Position numbers and translations under genes: made by a program. Of a DNA stretch of 64,000 nucleotides, positions 49,702 through 58,506 are shown one piece after another. The stretch comes from PALSA-1180 sp964624625 (GTDB lineage: Bacteria; Oederibacteriota; Muellerivitia; Muellerivitales; Muellerivitaceae). The stretch is from assembly GCA_964624625.1 (NCBI GenBank), contig CAZUXW010000007.1, positions 18,499 through 82,498 on the forward strand. Reading direction: 5' to 3'. Each line of letters starts with the position of its first letter. Position 1 is the first letter of the stretch. The notes below the pieces were generated by a model, which made no database searches, had not been told where the DNA came from, and saw only the letters and a list, made by a program, of their open reading frames with translations.

Positions 49702-50532
49702 CTATCCTTTTTTATCCTCCCAAACCAACATGGCTTTCTTTCGGGCGGAACCCCAGCGGTAATCCCCCAGGACTCCCGTTTCCCGGATCACCCGATGGCA
49801 CGGGATAAGGTAGGCGACAGGGTTTTGACCCACCGCCGTTCCGATCGCCCGGACCGCTTTGGGATGGCCCGCCATTTCCGCCAAGGTTTTATAGGCCGCC
49901 ACCGATCCTTCGGGTATGCGCAACAGCGCTTCCCAAACTTTCAATTGAAAAGGCGTCCCTTTCAACCAAAGGGGTATTTTTTTTCGGGAGGAAGGCCGCG
50001 GGTTAAAGATCAGGTCAACCACTCGGGCGGTTTTCGGGGGGGCCGCATCGAAATCCGCCTTGGGCCAGCGGCTCCTTAATTCCCTCAAGGGCGCCCGATC
50101 CGAGTCATCCCGGAGAAACGAGAGTCCGCAAAGTCCGCGGGGGGTCAAGGCAACCAGGGTCTTTCCGAAAGGGGAGGGGTGGATTCCATATTGAATCCTG
50201 ATTCCCTCGCCTCCTTTTTTATATTCCCCTGGCGTCATGGCTTCCACCGAAACAAACAGATCATGCAGCCGGCCCGGGCCGGACATGCCGGAATCATAAG
50301 CCGTGTCCAAAAGGCTTCGGGATTCGGCCAGTCGTTGCTTGGCGTTGGCGATGGTCAAACATTTTAAAAATCCCTTGGGGCTGACCCCCGCCCAACGCCG
50401 AAAAATCTTTTGAAAATGGAACAAGCTTAAATGGACGGATCGGGCGACCTCTTCCAACGAGGGCTGGTCCTGAACGTGTTTCTCGAGGAAACGAATGGCT
50501 GTTTCAACCCTTTCATAGTCATGGTTCGGCAA
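49702..50532 (-). CDS. Ada-like AraC regulator / O6-methylguanine-DNA methyltransferase
   Basis: A 276-residue two-part protein: an AraC-type helix-turn-helix (residues 1-100, VARSVHLSLFHFQKIFRRWAG) and an MGMT domain (about 170-270) with the alkyl-acceptor Cys in NPVAYLIPCHRVIRETG. The N-terminal zinc-binding Ada domain with its methylphosphotriester Cys is missing, so it is the short form, probably a direct repair protein with some regulatory ability. TTG at 50532 with GAGGTG upstream. Confidence 0.9.
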   Translation of the reverse strand: MPNHDYERVETAIRFLEKHVQDQPSLEEVARSVHLSLFHFQKIFRRWAGVSPKGFLKCLTIANAKQRLAESRSLLDTAYDSGMSGPGRLHDLFVSVEAMTPGEYKKGGEGIRIQYGIHPSPFGKTLVALTPRGLCGLSFLRDDSDRAPLRELRSRWPKADFDAAPPKTARVVDLIFNPRPSSRKKIPLWLKGTPFQLKVWEALLRIPEGSVAAYKTLAEMAGHPKAVRAIGTAVGQNPVAYLIPCHRVIRETGVLGDYRWGSARKKAMLVWEDKKG

Positions 50533-50617
50533 GGATCACCTCACGGAGTTTGAATCAGGGGGAACTATAGGGACGATTCAATAGACCCTCCACCCGATTC
50601 TTGCGGAATCCGGGCCA

Positions 50618-52135
50618 TCATCGGAGCCGTAAAACAAAACTGAGGGGCGCGCCTTCCCTTTCAACCCGATGGATGATTTTGGGCTGGTCCTCCGGACTCG
50701 GCTTGATTCCAGCCCTCGTCATCACGATGGAATAGTCCGCGTCCTTGGGGGAAGAAACAGCCTCCATATTGGGGGCGAAATAGGCCTGGGACTGGAAAGG
50801 CTTCCCATCGGCGAAGATTTTATACCTTTTGTTCGGGTCCTTGATCTCGTTGGCTTTCAACCAAAGGACCGCTTCCTTCATGCTGGCCACCCAATAATCC
50901 GTCTCATAACGCCCATAGGCACCCCGGAAGCCCCCTACAGCCTCGTTGAAATAGACATATTCATAGGGATGAAGCTGAATCATTTGGGACGCCGTTAACC
51001 CAGCCCCCAGCAAAACTAATGCGCCAGCCGCTTTTCGGGTAATGGACTTTAATCCTTTTCCGAAAAAATCAATAAAAGCCAAGGCTGACAAAGCCGAAAG
51101 GATGGGCATCAGAAACAAGTAATGACGAAGTCCATCATAAATAGCGGGATGGAGGCCGAAATAAATAACCAGGTTCAACCCTAAAGCGATCCCGAGCAAA
51201 ACGTAAAGCTGGTTAGCCAGGAACCATGGGGCCCTCCAAAGCGAGATAAGGAAAAAGGCCAAAACAAAGAAAGGCGTGCTGACGAGGATCCAAACCGGCA
51301 GATAAATCCAGGAATAAGACAAGGAATCGGAAAGGCCTCCCATGAATAGGAAGGCGAACTTTGGCGGGAAATGGGCGCTCAGCCAAAACACGTTCATTAA
51401 GTGTTGGAAATAACGCTCCCCCAGGTAGGGCCACAAAACCATGCAAAGGATTTGGGAAGTCACCCCAACACCCAACCACTCCTTGGATTTTTTCCATAAC
51501 CAGTCCTTGGTTTCGTATCGTTTCTTTTTTCCGCCCTTCCACCAGAACAAGTAGGCGTCGAACAAAATCAAAACCGGAAACAAGGTAAAACCCACAATGC
51601 GGGAACTAATGGCAAAAGCGAATAAAATTCCGAGGATCGCCCACCGCACCTTGAAATCCGGGAGCTTTTGCTCAAACCAGTAAATGGCCGCCAAGCTCAA
51701 AAAATAAAAAATCGCAAAGGGAATATCCTTGGGATTGGCGGGAATGCTTCCGGAAAAGGAAGGGGTTAAAAAGAGGAAGACCGGACCAACCAGCGCGAGC
51801 CAGGGCTTCCCATCTTGAGCCAGCAGGACCTCGAACAAAACCCAAAACAACGAAACCGCGAAAAGAAGGTTGAGAAGGTGTAAAAACTCATAGTTCGCCG
51901 GGGAGGTTATAAGCGCCAAAAACCCGGCATAGGGATAGCTGTGTTCCGGGTCGAGGTAAGCCGGCTGAACGCCACGAACGACATATTGGAAAAGTTCCGC
52001 GCCGCCTTGATAGACGTCCTGTTCATCCCAAGTGCAGCCGTAGTCGCGGTAAGTACCCAGTGAAAAAAGAAGATAGCCGATGAAAAAAACAAAAAGGGGA
52101 ATTCGTTGTCGGATTTTGTCCTGACCGGTGTTCAT
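50618..52135 (-). CDS. GT-C fold membrane glycosyltransferase (ArnT-like)
   Basis: A 505-residue multi-helix protein with a TWDEQDVYQGG motif near 35 in the first loop, the acidic dyad of polyprenyl-phosphate-dependent GT-C transferases, about ten hydrophobic helices and a C-terminal soluble domain. The sugar is unknown. It stands alone on its transcript. A TAGAAT box ends six bases before the ATG at 52135 and no ribosome site is seen, so it may be leaderless. Confidence 0.75.
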   Translation of the reverse strand: MNTGQDKIRQRIPLFVFFIGYLLFSLGTYRDYGCTWDEQDVYQGGAELFQYVVRGVQPAYLDPEHSYPYAGFLALITSPANYEFLHLLNLLFAVSLFWVLFEVLLAQDGKPWLALVGPVFLFLTPSFSGSIPANPKDIPFAIFYFLSLAAIYWFEQKLPDFKVRWAILGILFAFAISSRIVGFTLFPVLILFDAYLFWWKGGKKKRYETKDWLWKKSKEWLGVGVTSQILCMVLWPYLGERYFQHLMNVFWLSAHFPPKFAFLFMGGLSDSLSYSWIYLPVWILVSTPFFVLAFFLISLWRAPWFLANQLYVLLGIALGLNLVIYFGLHPAIYDGLRHYLFLMPILSALSALAFIDFFGKGLKSITRKAAGALVLLGAGLTASQMIQLHPYEYVYFNEAVGGFRGAYGRYETDYWVASMKEAVLWLKANEIKDPNKRYKIFADGKPFQSQAYFAPNMEAVSSPKDADYSIVMTRAGIKPSPEDQPKIIHRVEREGAPLSFVLRLR

Positions 52136-52141
52136 GGGGCC

Positions 52142-52147
52142 ATTCTA
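52142..52147 (-). promoter_or_regulatory. -10 box of the GT-C gene (possible leaderless mRNA)
   Basis: TAGAAT on the minus strand, six bases before the ATG at 52135. No good -35 is seen at 16-18 bases. Confidence 0.45.
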
Positions 52148-52198
52148 GCGAATGGACCAGGCGGCCAGGAAATTTTCACCTGATTCACCCGGGGATTA

Positions 52199-52459
52199 TT
52201 ACCATTCCCTGACGATTTCCAGGGCCATGTACCGGGAACGGTCCCGTTTCGCCACGGATTTTCCAGGCGGAACTTCAAGGATTTTCAGCCGAAGTTCCTT
52301 TTGGGGCAGGAACAGATCCAGGATGTCGGACTCGAAAATCTCGGAGGAGGGCCTCAGTAACTTTCCCCGGACTAATATCTTTTGCCCGTCGCAAAGCCGC
52401 TTGGCGGCCATCCTTGTTTTAGTAATGCCCATGAGCTTGAGGTAAAGATCCACCCTCAA
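52199..52459 (-). CDS. S4 domain RNA-binding protein, Hsp15/HslR-like
   Basis: An 86-residue protein that is almost entirely one S4 domain (RVDLYLKLMGITKTRMAAKR near the start, DGQKILVRGKLLRPSSEI near 25), with a basic tail. Hsp15-type proteins rescue stalled large subunits by binding rRNA/peptidyl-tRNA. TTG at 52459 is the likely start (an in-frame GTG follows two codons later); the frame is open further upstream but lacks the family sequence. It follows the isomerase-barrel gene after 49 bases. Confidence 0.82.
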   Translation of the reverse strand: MRVDLYLKLMGITKTRMAAKRLCDGQKILVRGKLLRPSSEIFESDILDLFLPQKELRLKILEVPPGKSVAKRDRSRYMALEIVREW

Positions 52460-52508
52460 GAGGCCCCAGCCCGGGGATGTTTTTGCATTCGCGCCGCCGT
52501 CCGCCTTT

Positions 52509-54335
52509 TTAATCCTTATCCAGGTAGAAGCGGAAACCCAAGACCACATTGACTCCTGAAAAATCAATCGCAGCCTTATTGACCATATCGCTGTTGAGGA
52601 GGGGCGAGGGAATGGCCGGCAAAGCGACCGAGTAAAGGGTGACGTTTGTCGAAATGGGGCTGAAGCGGAGCAGGCGGTAATCCACACCCAATTCCAAAGA
52701 CGAGTTCTTGTTGTTATCCAGGAAAAACTCCAGGGATCCCCCTGCCTTGCCGCCCCAGTTGGAGGCGGTCAAGTCGGCGCTCTGGACCACGGGCCCGTTG
52801 TTGATATTCACGTTCCCGCCCACCAAAAAGTAATAGCCGCCGGATCCGGAGAGGATGAAATTCGTGCTTTCATCCATGGGAATAATCAGTTTCAAGGCCA
52901 AAGAGGGCGCCAGGGCCGAGGCACCCCACTTATAGGTGTTGCCCGCGGCGTCGAGGACCGTCTCTCCGGTTTTTTGGAGTCCCTCCAACAGTAATCCAAT
53001 CTGAACCGTCGGATCCACCGCGAAGTAGAGTCCAGCGTCCAGCCCGAACCCAAAGGGAAAGTTTTGTTTCGTTTCGACTCCCGGGCCATGGATGTCCGCC
53101 AAATCCTGGTTCCCATAGCTAAAACCTTCCCCGCCCAAGGCCAGGGTCCAGCCTCCTGCCGGTGACAAGCTGGGGTAAAGATCGGATTTTTTGGGAGCCG
53201 GCTCCGTGTCCAGATCTTCCGCCGGCGCGGCGGTTCCCGCCGCAGCGGTCACCGGTTGCGTCTTATCCAAAGCAGGGGATGTTCCGGCCCCCGCGTTAAC
53301 TCCCTTTCCCGCCGGCTCAACCGGCGGTGAGCTCGGGGGAGTTTTTCCATCCACCAGGATGACGGCGTTTTTCCTCAGTCCATCCAGCCAATCCTTTATG
53401 CCCGAGTCCTTTTTCTCCCTTTGTAAGTGGTCCTTAATTCCCGGCGCCACCGAGGGATAGTCCGCCTTCCCCTTGAAATCGACTTTCACGAGATAGAGCC
53501 CTTCCTCGGCCTGGACGATCCCCATGCCCTTCTCAGGGATCGCGAAGATACCCTTGGCCAATTTGGGTTCCAATTCGGCCCGGTAAACCATTCCCACGGC
53601 CCCGCCTTTTTCAGCCGACCCCTGGTCCTCCGAATATTTCTTGGCGTAAGCGGCGAAATCGGCTCCCGCCTTCAGCTCCTTCAGGAGTCCTTGGGCCTGT
53701 TTTTCCACTTCCTTGGCGTATCCGGGTTTGGCCTTGGGGGGGATCCGAAAGAGGATAATGTTGAATTTAACCTGCTCATAGTCCTCGGGATGGCTGATAA
53801 AAAACTCGCGGGCTGCCTCATCGGTCACGACCGTGGCGCCGGGGGCTTCCTGTTGTTTTGTCCTCAGGACCCGGTTCGCCTTCATCCTCCTCAAGATCTT
53901 GTCATGGGCGTCCTGTTTCACGTCATCGAGGGTCACTCCCTCTTTTTTCAACCCGTCGTTAAATTCCTGTTCCGTCGAAAAATTCTTTTTCATGTTGTCG
54001 ATTTGATTATTCACTTCCCGGTCGATTTCAGCGTCCGAGATCTCAATTTTTTCCCGATCCGCCTCCTCGGCTAAAAGCACTTCCTGGATGAATCCCTCCA
54101 CAATGCCTTTTCGGGCGTTCTCGTAGGCGGGAGTTCCGGGTTTAGCCGGCTTCATACCCTGCTCTAGAAAAGAAGCCTGGACGGATTCTTCCAATTCCCC
54201 CAGGGTCAAGGCGTCCTGATCCACCACCACGGCTATTTCCTCGACGGTTTTCGCCCGGGCCCCGTTCGACGGCAGCCAGGCCATGATTCCCATCGCCACC
54301 AGGGATAAGCCCGTCCTCCAATTGTTATTCCTCAC
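52509..54335 (-). CDS. SurA/PpiC-type isomerase fused to a predicted outer-membrane beta-barrel
   Basis: A 608-residue exported protein (signal peptide about 1-28, ...NGARA). Residues 30-160 resemble the SurA chaperone domain, 170-300 form a PpiC parvulin (VKFNIILFRIPP, YAKKYSEDQGSAEKGGAVGMV), then a Pro/Ala linker (335-390). From ~395 to the end come Gly-rich aromatic alternating strands (GLDAGLYFAVDPTVQIGLLL, LELGVDYRLLRFSPI, VVLGFRFYLDKD) like a small outer-membrane barrel. I know of no standard family with this order. GTG at 54335 with GGAGGGG upstream; its first bases overlap the next isomerase gene. Confidence 0.75.
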   Translation of the reverse strand: MRNNNWRTGLSLVAMGIMAWLPSNGARAKTVEEIAVVVDQDALTLGELEESVQASFLEQGMKPAKPGTPAYENARKGIVEGFIQEVLLAEEADREKIEISDAEIDREVNNQIDNMKKNFSTEQEFNDGLKKEGVTLDDVKQDAHDKILRRMKANRVLRTKQQEAPGATVVTDEAAREFFISHPEDYEQVKFNIILFRIPPKAKPGYAKEVEKQAQGLLKELKAGADFAAYAKKYSEDQGSAEKGGAVGMVYRAELEPKLAKGIFAIPEKGMGIVQAEEGLYLVKVDFKGKADYPSVAPGIKDHLQREKKDSGIKDWLDGLRKNAVILVDGKTPPSSPPVEPAGKGVNAGAGTSPALDKTQPVTAAAGTAAPAEDLDTEPAPKKSDLYPSLSPAGGWTLALGGEGFSYGNQDLADIHGPGVETKQNFPFGFGLDAGLYFAVDPTVQIGLLLEGLQKTGETVLDAAGNTYKWGASALAPSLALKLIIPMDESTNFILSGSGGYYFLVGGNVNINNGPVVQSADLTASNWGGKAGGSLEFFLDNNKNSSLELGVDYRLLRFSPISTNVTLYSVALPAIPSPLLNSDMVNKAAIDFSGVNVVLGFRFYLDKD

Positions 54336-55329
54336 GTAACCCCTCCAGGGTAACCCCGACGACCGGGGCCATTTCTTGATTCACTCGAATCGTTGCCTTT
54401 TTTTTTAAATCCGACATCCATTGATCGAAACGCAGATCCTGCTCTTCTTTCAAAAGACTGTCACTGATCTCGCTTCTCACTTCGGCGAAGGACTGCATCC
54501 GTCGGGCTCGCCACTCCACCAGTTGAAATAAATGATATCCAAATTCATCCCTCACGGGCTTGGAAACCTCCCCCGGTTTAAGGGACGAAAAGGCCTTCCG
54601 GTAATCCGAGGAAATCCGGTCCAGGGCCATGAAGCCCCAATCCCCCCCGGAGGATTTCTCGGGCCCCAAGGAAAAAGTAGAGGCTATTCTTGAGAAATCT
54701 TCGCCCTTTTTCAAGCCATCCAGGGCTTTTTGTAAATCGGTTTTCTTCTTCACCACCAAGTGCCGGACCCGAACCCCCTCGCTTTTCCAGTAATCGTTCA
54801 GGTGGGACCAGTAATAATCCTCAACCTCCTCCGGCGTGACCTTTACCCGGTTGTTGACTTCCAAATCCACCAATTTGCGGGCCAACCGTTCCTGAAGCAA
54901 TTTCCGCTTCCAAGCCTGCTCGCCGACGCCCTGCACTTTGAGGATGGTTAAAAAATCTTCCGGCACATCCTTTAAGGCGTCGCGGAAGGTCTCATCCACC
55001 TCCTCTTGGGTCATCTTCAACCCAATCTTACGCGCTTCCTGAACCAAGAGCCTGCGGTTGATGACCTGCTCAAAAAGCCTCCGTTTGATGGTCCTCATAT
55101 CGCCCTCAGTCACGGCGCTGTAATGGATGGACATGAGGCGGAATTCATTATCGAATTCTTCCAGGGAAAGGGGCTCGCCGTTGACCGTCACCACCGTTTT
55201 TTCCGGGGGTACCCCGGCTGGCGGCAGGTCCACCATCGGCTGGGAGGTGCAGCCGGCAAGGATCGAAAGAAAGCTTCCGAGTAGAAGGACCCCTGCCGCC
55301 GCCCATGAATGGATTCTCAATTGGAGCAA
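54325..55329 (-). CDS. Peptidyl-prolyl isomerase lipoprotein (PrsA/SurA-like)
   Basis: A 334-residue lipoprotein (lipobox LAGC near 24-27) with a SurA-like N-terminal chaperone domain (VNGEPLSLEEFDNEFRLMS near 48) and a parvulin domain (VRVRHLVVKKKTDLQKALD near 195, FSLGPEKSSGGDWGFM near 225) followed by a C-terminal helix. It probably helps fold envelope proteins. The start TTG at 55329 is uncertain. It overlaps the fused isomerase gene by 11 bases. Confidence 0.85.
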   Translation of the reverse strand: MLQLRIHSWAAAGVLLLGSFLSILAGCTSQPMVDLPPAGVPPEKTVVTVNGEPLSLEEFDNEFRLMSIHYSAVTEGDMRTIKRRLFEQVINRRLLVQEARKIGLKMTQEEVDETFRDALKDVPEDFLTILKVQGVGEQAWKRKLLQERLARKLVDLEVNNRVKVTPEEVEDYYWSHLNDYWKSEGVRVRHLVVKKKTDLQKALDGLKKGEDFSRIASTFSLGPEKSSGGDWGFMALDRISSDYRKAFSSLKPGEVSKPVRDEFGYHLFQLVEWRARRMQSFAEVRSEISDSLLKEEQDLRFDQWMSDLKKKATIRVNQEMAPVVGVTLEGLREE

Positions 55330-55354
55330 CTCATCACCACTTCAACCGCGGCCA

Positions 55355-56113
55355 TTACTTCTTGGCCGGGTCCTTAACATCAACCGCGGAAGGAATGTCA
55401 TTCTTGTCGCCCAACATTTGCTGGGTAACCGAAAGCGTCTTCAAGTAATTATTGATCACGTCCATCTTGCGGTCGACCTTGGTTCCCTCTTGGAGGTTTT
55501 TCAAGAATTTTTCCGCCTGGACGCTGGGTTTCAAACGGCTCTCCACCTTTTCAAAGGGAGGGAGGCTTTGACCAGATTGCTTGGCTTGGGCCGCGTACTG
55601 ATCATAGGAATCCTTCAAATCCTTGCGGGTCACCTCGACCTTGTCCACTTGGCTTGCCGCAAAGGCTCGGGCCAAGAGCATTTTTTTATAGGCATCCTGG
55701 TACCCCTTTTCCATCCGTTGAACGGTTTGGATATCCTTTTCAAGCTTGTCCTTGATTTCCTTCACCTTCAAATCGGCCTCGATGAGCTTTTTCTTCAAGT
55801 TCTCGTCAAAGGCCGGATCGGCGAACTTGGCTTTTTGGGCAGCATCTAAAACTAATTGTTGGTCGATGAGGCTGTCCAGGACCGCTTCCACCTGCTTGGA
55901 ATTATCCGGATCAATCGAGGAAGCGAATACCCGGAGCAGGTCCATTTGCTTCATCCAATCCCCGAAAGTGATCTGGTGATCACCCACCACGGCCACCACT
56001 TGGTCATTGGAGATTCCCGACTTATTCCCGAATTTATCGCAGGCCAACCCGGCCATGAAAAAACAGACCGCCACCGCTGAATAAAGCAACGTGTTTTTCG
56101 AACGAGAAAACAT
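55355..56113 (-). CDS. SurA N-terminal-like lipoprotein without isomerase domain
   Basis: A 252-residue lipoprotein (lipobox AGLAC at about 21-25) with a SurA-type N-terminal domain (VVAVVGDHQITFGDWMKQMD near 40, LIDQQLVLDAA near 85) and a C-terminal helical region, but no PpiC signature. It is the first of three chaperone-type genes, all minus. ATG at 56113 with GGGAG upstream. Between it and mfd lies an inserted plus-strand glycosyltransferase. Confidence 0.82.
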   Translation of the reverse strand: MFSRSKNTLLYSAVAVCFFMAGLACDKFGNKSGISNDQVVAVVGDHQITFGDWMKQMDLLRVFASSIDPDNSKQVEAVLDSLIDQQLVLDAAQKAKFADPAFDENLKKKLIEADLKVKEIKDKLEKDIQTVQRMEKGYQDAYKKMLLARAFAASQVDKVEVTRKDLKDSYDQYAAQAKQSGQSLPPFEKVESRLKPSVQAEKFLKNLQEGTKVDRKMDVINNYLKTLSVTQQMLGDKNDIPSAVDVKDPAKK

Positions 56114-56236
56114 AGAGGCTCCCTTTAAATTTTAATGAAAATTCGCCAAAAGAAGGCGGTATCGTAACACGCGACCTTATCCCCCGCAAGACCCCCCAAC
56201 CGGCTAACGCCGCGATCCCCTTAAACCCAACTAAGA

Positions 56237-56315
56237 TGGGCTTAAATCCCTCAAAAGTTTTTAAACAGCTTCATCCGAAGTTCAAGTCCCTCGTCGCCCT
56301 TCACCGCCAGGATCT
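56237..56315 (-). pseudogene. Decayed copy of the mfd 3' end
   Basis: On the minus strand this segment matches the last ~75 bases of mfd (58513-58589): by eye about 59 of 75 aligned positions are identical with a single one-base gap. The gap shifts the frame; the best in-frame remnant spells KGDEGLELRMKLFKNF and ends in a stop, against KGDEGPERQMEAVQKLLKDL in Mfd. It is a direct repeat of the mfd end, on the far side of the inserted glycosyltransferase gene. The surrounding 299-base gap between the two divergent genes holds nothing else that I recognise. Confidence 0.75.
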
Positions 56316-56412
56316 CTCTTGATTTCATCCTTTTCGGGGCTCCCGAACAATATACTAAATAATATTTCACTCTGCCGGTTTCCCAGGCTCGCTTAAACGG
56401 AGCGTCGAAATC

Positions 56413-58476
56413 ATGATCTTAAAAGCTCTAAAACGGGACTTTTACTTTCACCTCAATTCGGTTCACCTTTTCCTCATTTTCATGGCCGCCAATTTTCTTT
56501 TGGCTTATTCCCCCAAGAGCTTTATTGCGACCCAATCCAAACTCTGGCTGGCTTTGATTCTTTTTGTCTTGCCGTGGATTTTATCGGCGGAAGCCCGCCG
56601 CCAGGACAAAACAGCCTTCGCGATTGACCGCTTACAATTGGACCTCGGCCTCAAGGTCCCTCCCTGGGCTTGGATCGCGGTAATTGTCGCGGCCGGAATC
56701 CTTCGTTTACAACAAGCCTTGCCATTTGATAATTGGCCCGTCCCGGACGAAGGGCTCAACGCCTTCTTCACTTTGGAACCGATAAGGAATTGGAATTTTT
56801 TTTACACCCCCGCCCAAGCCCCTCCCTTTTACCGGCTTTGTCTAGCTTTGTTTTTTAAGCTTTTCACCCCTTCCCTTTTTTCCATGTGGCTTCTTCCAGA
56901 ATTTTTTTCCTTCCTGGCTTTAGTCATTCTTTACAGGATTGTCAGGCGTTTTTTCGTTGAATCCATCGCCTTTCTTTATTTAATCCTCCTTTCATTCAGT
57001 TTCTATCCCCTTTACCTGGGAAAATTCAGCATTTCATGTTCCGCGCATCTTTTCTGGGAATCCGTCTGCCTAGCCAGCCTTGGGTGGGCGTCCTCCACCA
57101 CCGCAACGCTGCCCTTAAAATGGAGATTTTTTATTTTAGGATTGTGCACGGGTCTTGGATTTTGGGTGACCATTTCCTGGCCCATCGAGGCCCTTCTCAT
57201 CGCCTTTTTCTCCTGGTTTTTGATCCCCAGATCCGCCGGTAAAATTCATCTCGCGATTTTTTTCGTCCTCGGGACACTCCCTTTCGTTCTTCCCTTTACT
57301 TACTTTGTTTTTCTCGAAAAATATGGCGATCACATACAAGACACTTTCGCGTTACACGGTCGGATGAGTTGGCCTGTTTTTTTAACCGACATCGCTTCCA
57401 ATTTCGCGGCAATCCTTTGGGGCTGGAACAGCGATAGTCCCTACCGACCTGTTTGGGGAGGAATGCTCAATCCCTTGTTGAGCTCTCTTTTTTTAGTGGG
57501 CCTTTGGGAGCTGGTCGCGGGGAAAATAACCCCATGGGTTCGTTGGATTTTATGGGGCATCCTTTTCTGCATGATCCCTGGTTATCTCTCCATAGGCTTC
57601 GATGTATTTAAGACCTCCCAAATCCTGCCCTTGGTCTTCCTGGTCACAGCTTGTGGCTTCAATTCCATTCTTTCGGCCTTTTCAAAAAGTCTTTTTTCCA
57701 GATATTCCATCATTTTTTCCCTGATGGCCCTTTCCCTCGGGCTGGACGCCCACCACCTCCAAAAAATATTTTATGCTTATCACCTGGAAAAAATCCAAGC
57801 ACAGACCCGCCCCGCCTGGCAAGCGGAAGAATGCTTTTTGGCGACTGATATACTTGAAAAAAAATACAAGGCGGAAGGGCCCGGGCTCATATTCCTGGAG
57901 CTCTCCGCCTCTTTGGACAATCAAAACTTCAGGATCGCGACCTTTCCCTACAACTCAGCATTGAACAACCGTTTTTCTTCCCTGCGGCCGCGTTGGGCTG
58001 CGATCATCCTCAATTCCAGCTACCGGCCTTTTTTAAGCAACCGGTGGCCTCAAAGCCAGTGGCAGAGGCTTGGCGTTGATACTTCCTGGAACTTTGGGGA
58101 CCTGGACCTCATGACCCTTTCCCTGGACTCGCAAACACTCCCGGCAATGAAACCATGGTTGGAAACCGAGTCGCTTCTGCACCCCATCACGTTATCGGTG
58201 TTGGACGTAAGGACGGGCCAATCCCAAAGGCCCTTGATCGAAAAATTTGGCGCCCTCATGGGCCAGGCGCAGCGGGATCCCTTTCTTGTTTCTTGTTTAA
58301 CGGAGAGGATGCTCTTTTACGCCAAAGTGGATGGGCAGTCCCCGACTCCGCTCGAATTGATTAATTTTGATTTGAAAAACGGATATCCCCTCGCTTCCTT
58401 CTTGAGGGCAAAATCCATAATACAAAACAAGCATCCATCCGTGGTCGAACCAGGCTGGCGAAAACTCCAGCCTTAA
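56413..58476 (+). CDS. Large GT-C fold membrane glycosyltransferase (ArnT/PMT-like), inserted gene
   Basis: A 687-residue membrane protein with about 12 hydrophobic helices and a 200-residue C-terminal region. The first loop has the acidic pair in NWPVPDEGLNAFFTLEP near 115, as in GT-C transferases. The DNA is richer in T runs and its reading direction is opposite to the neighbours, and it splits the mfd-chaperone pair. ATG at 56413 with GGAG ten bases upstream. Substrate unknown. The nearby mfd duplicate suggests it arrived by insertion. Confidence 0.7.
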   Translation: MILKALKRDFYFHLNSVHLFLIFMAANFLLAYSPKSFIATQSKLWLALILFVLPWILSAEARRQDKTAFAIDRLQLDLGLKVPPWAWIAVIVAAGILRLQQALPFDNWPVPDEGLNAFFTLEPIRNWNFFYTPAQAPPFYRLCLALFFKLFTPSLFSMWLLPEFFSFLALVILYRIVRRFFVESIAFLYLILLSFSFYPLYLGKFSISCSAHLFWESVCLASLGWASSTTATLPLKWRFFILGLCTGLGFWVTISWPIEALLIAFFSWFLIPRSAGKIHLAIFFVLGTLPFVLPFTYFVFLEKYGDHIQDTFALHGRMSWPVFLTDIASNFAAILWGWNSDSPYRPVWGGMLNPLLSSLFLVGLWELVAGKITPWVRWILWGILFCMIPGYLSIGFDVFKTSQILPLVFLVTACGFNSILSAFSKSLFSRYSIIFSLMALSLGLDAHHLQKIFYAYHLEKIQAQTRPAWQAEECFLATDILEKKYKAEGPGLIFLELSASLDNQNFRIATFPYNSALNNRFSSLRPRWAAIILNSSYRPFLSNRWPQSQWQRLGVDTSWNFGDLDLMTLSLDSQTLPAMKPWLETESLLHPITLSVLDVRTGQSQRPLIEKFGALMGQAQRDPFLVSCLTERMLFYAKVDGQSPTPLELINFDLKNGYPLASFLRAKSIIQNKHPSVVEPGWRKLQP

Positions 58477-58506
58477 CTCCGAAGCAAATTGACGGAATCC
58501 AATTCT

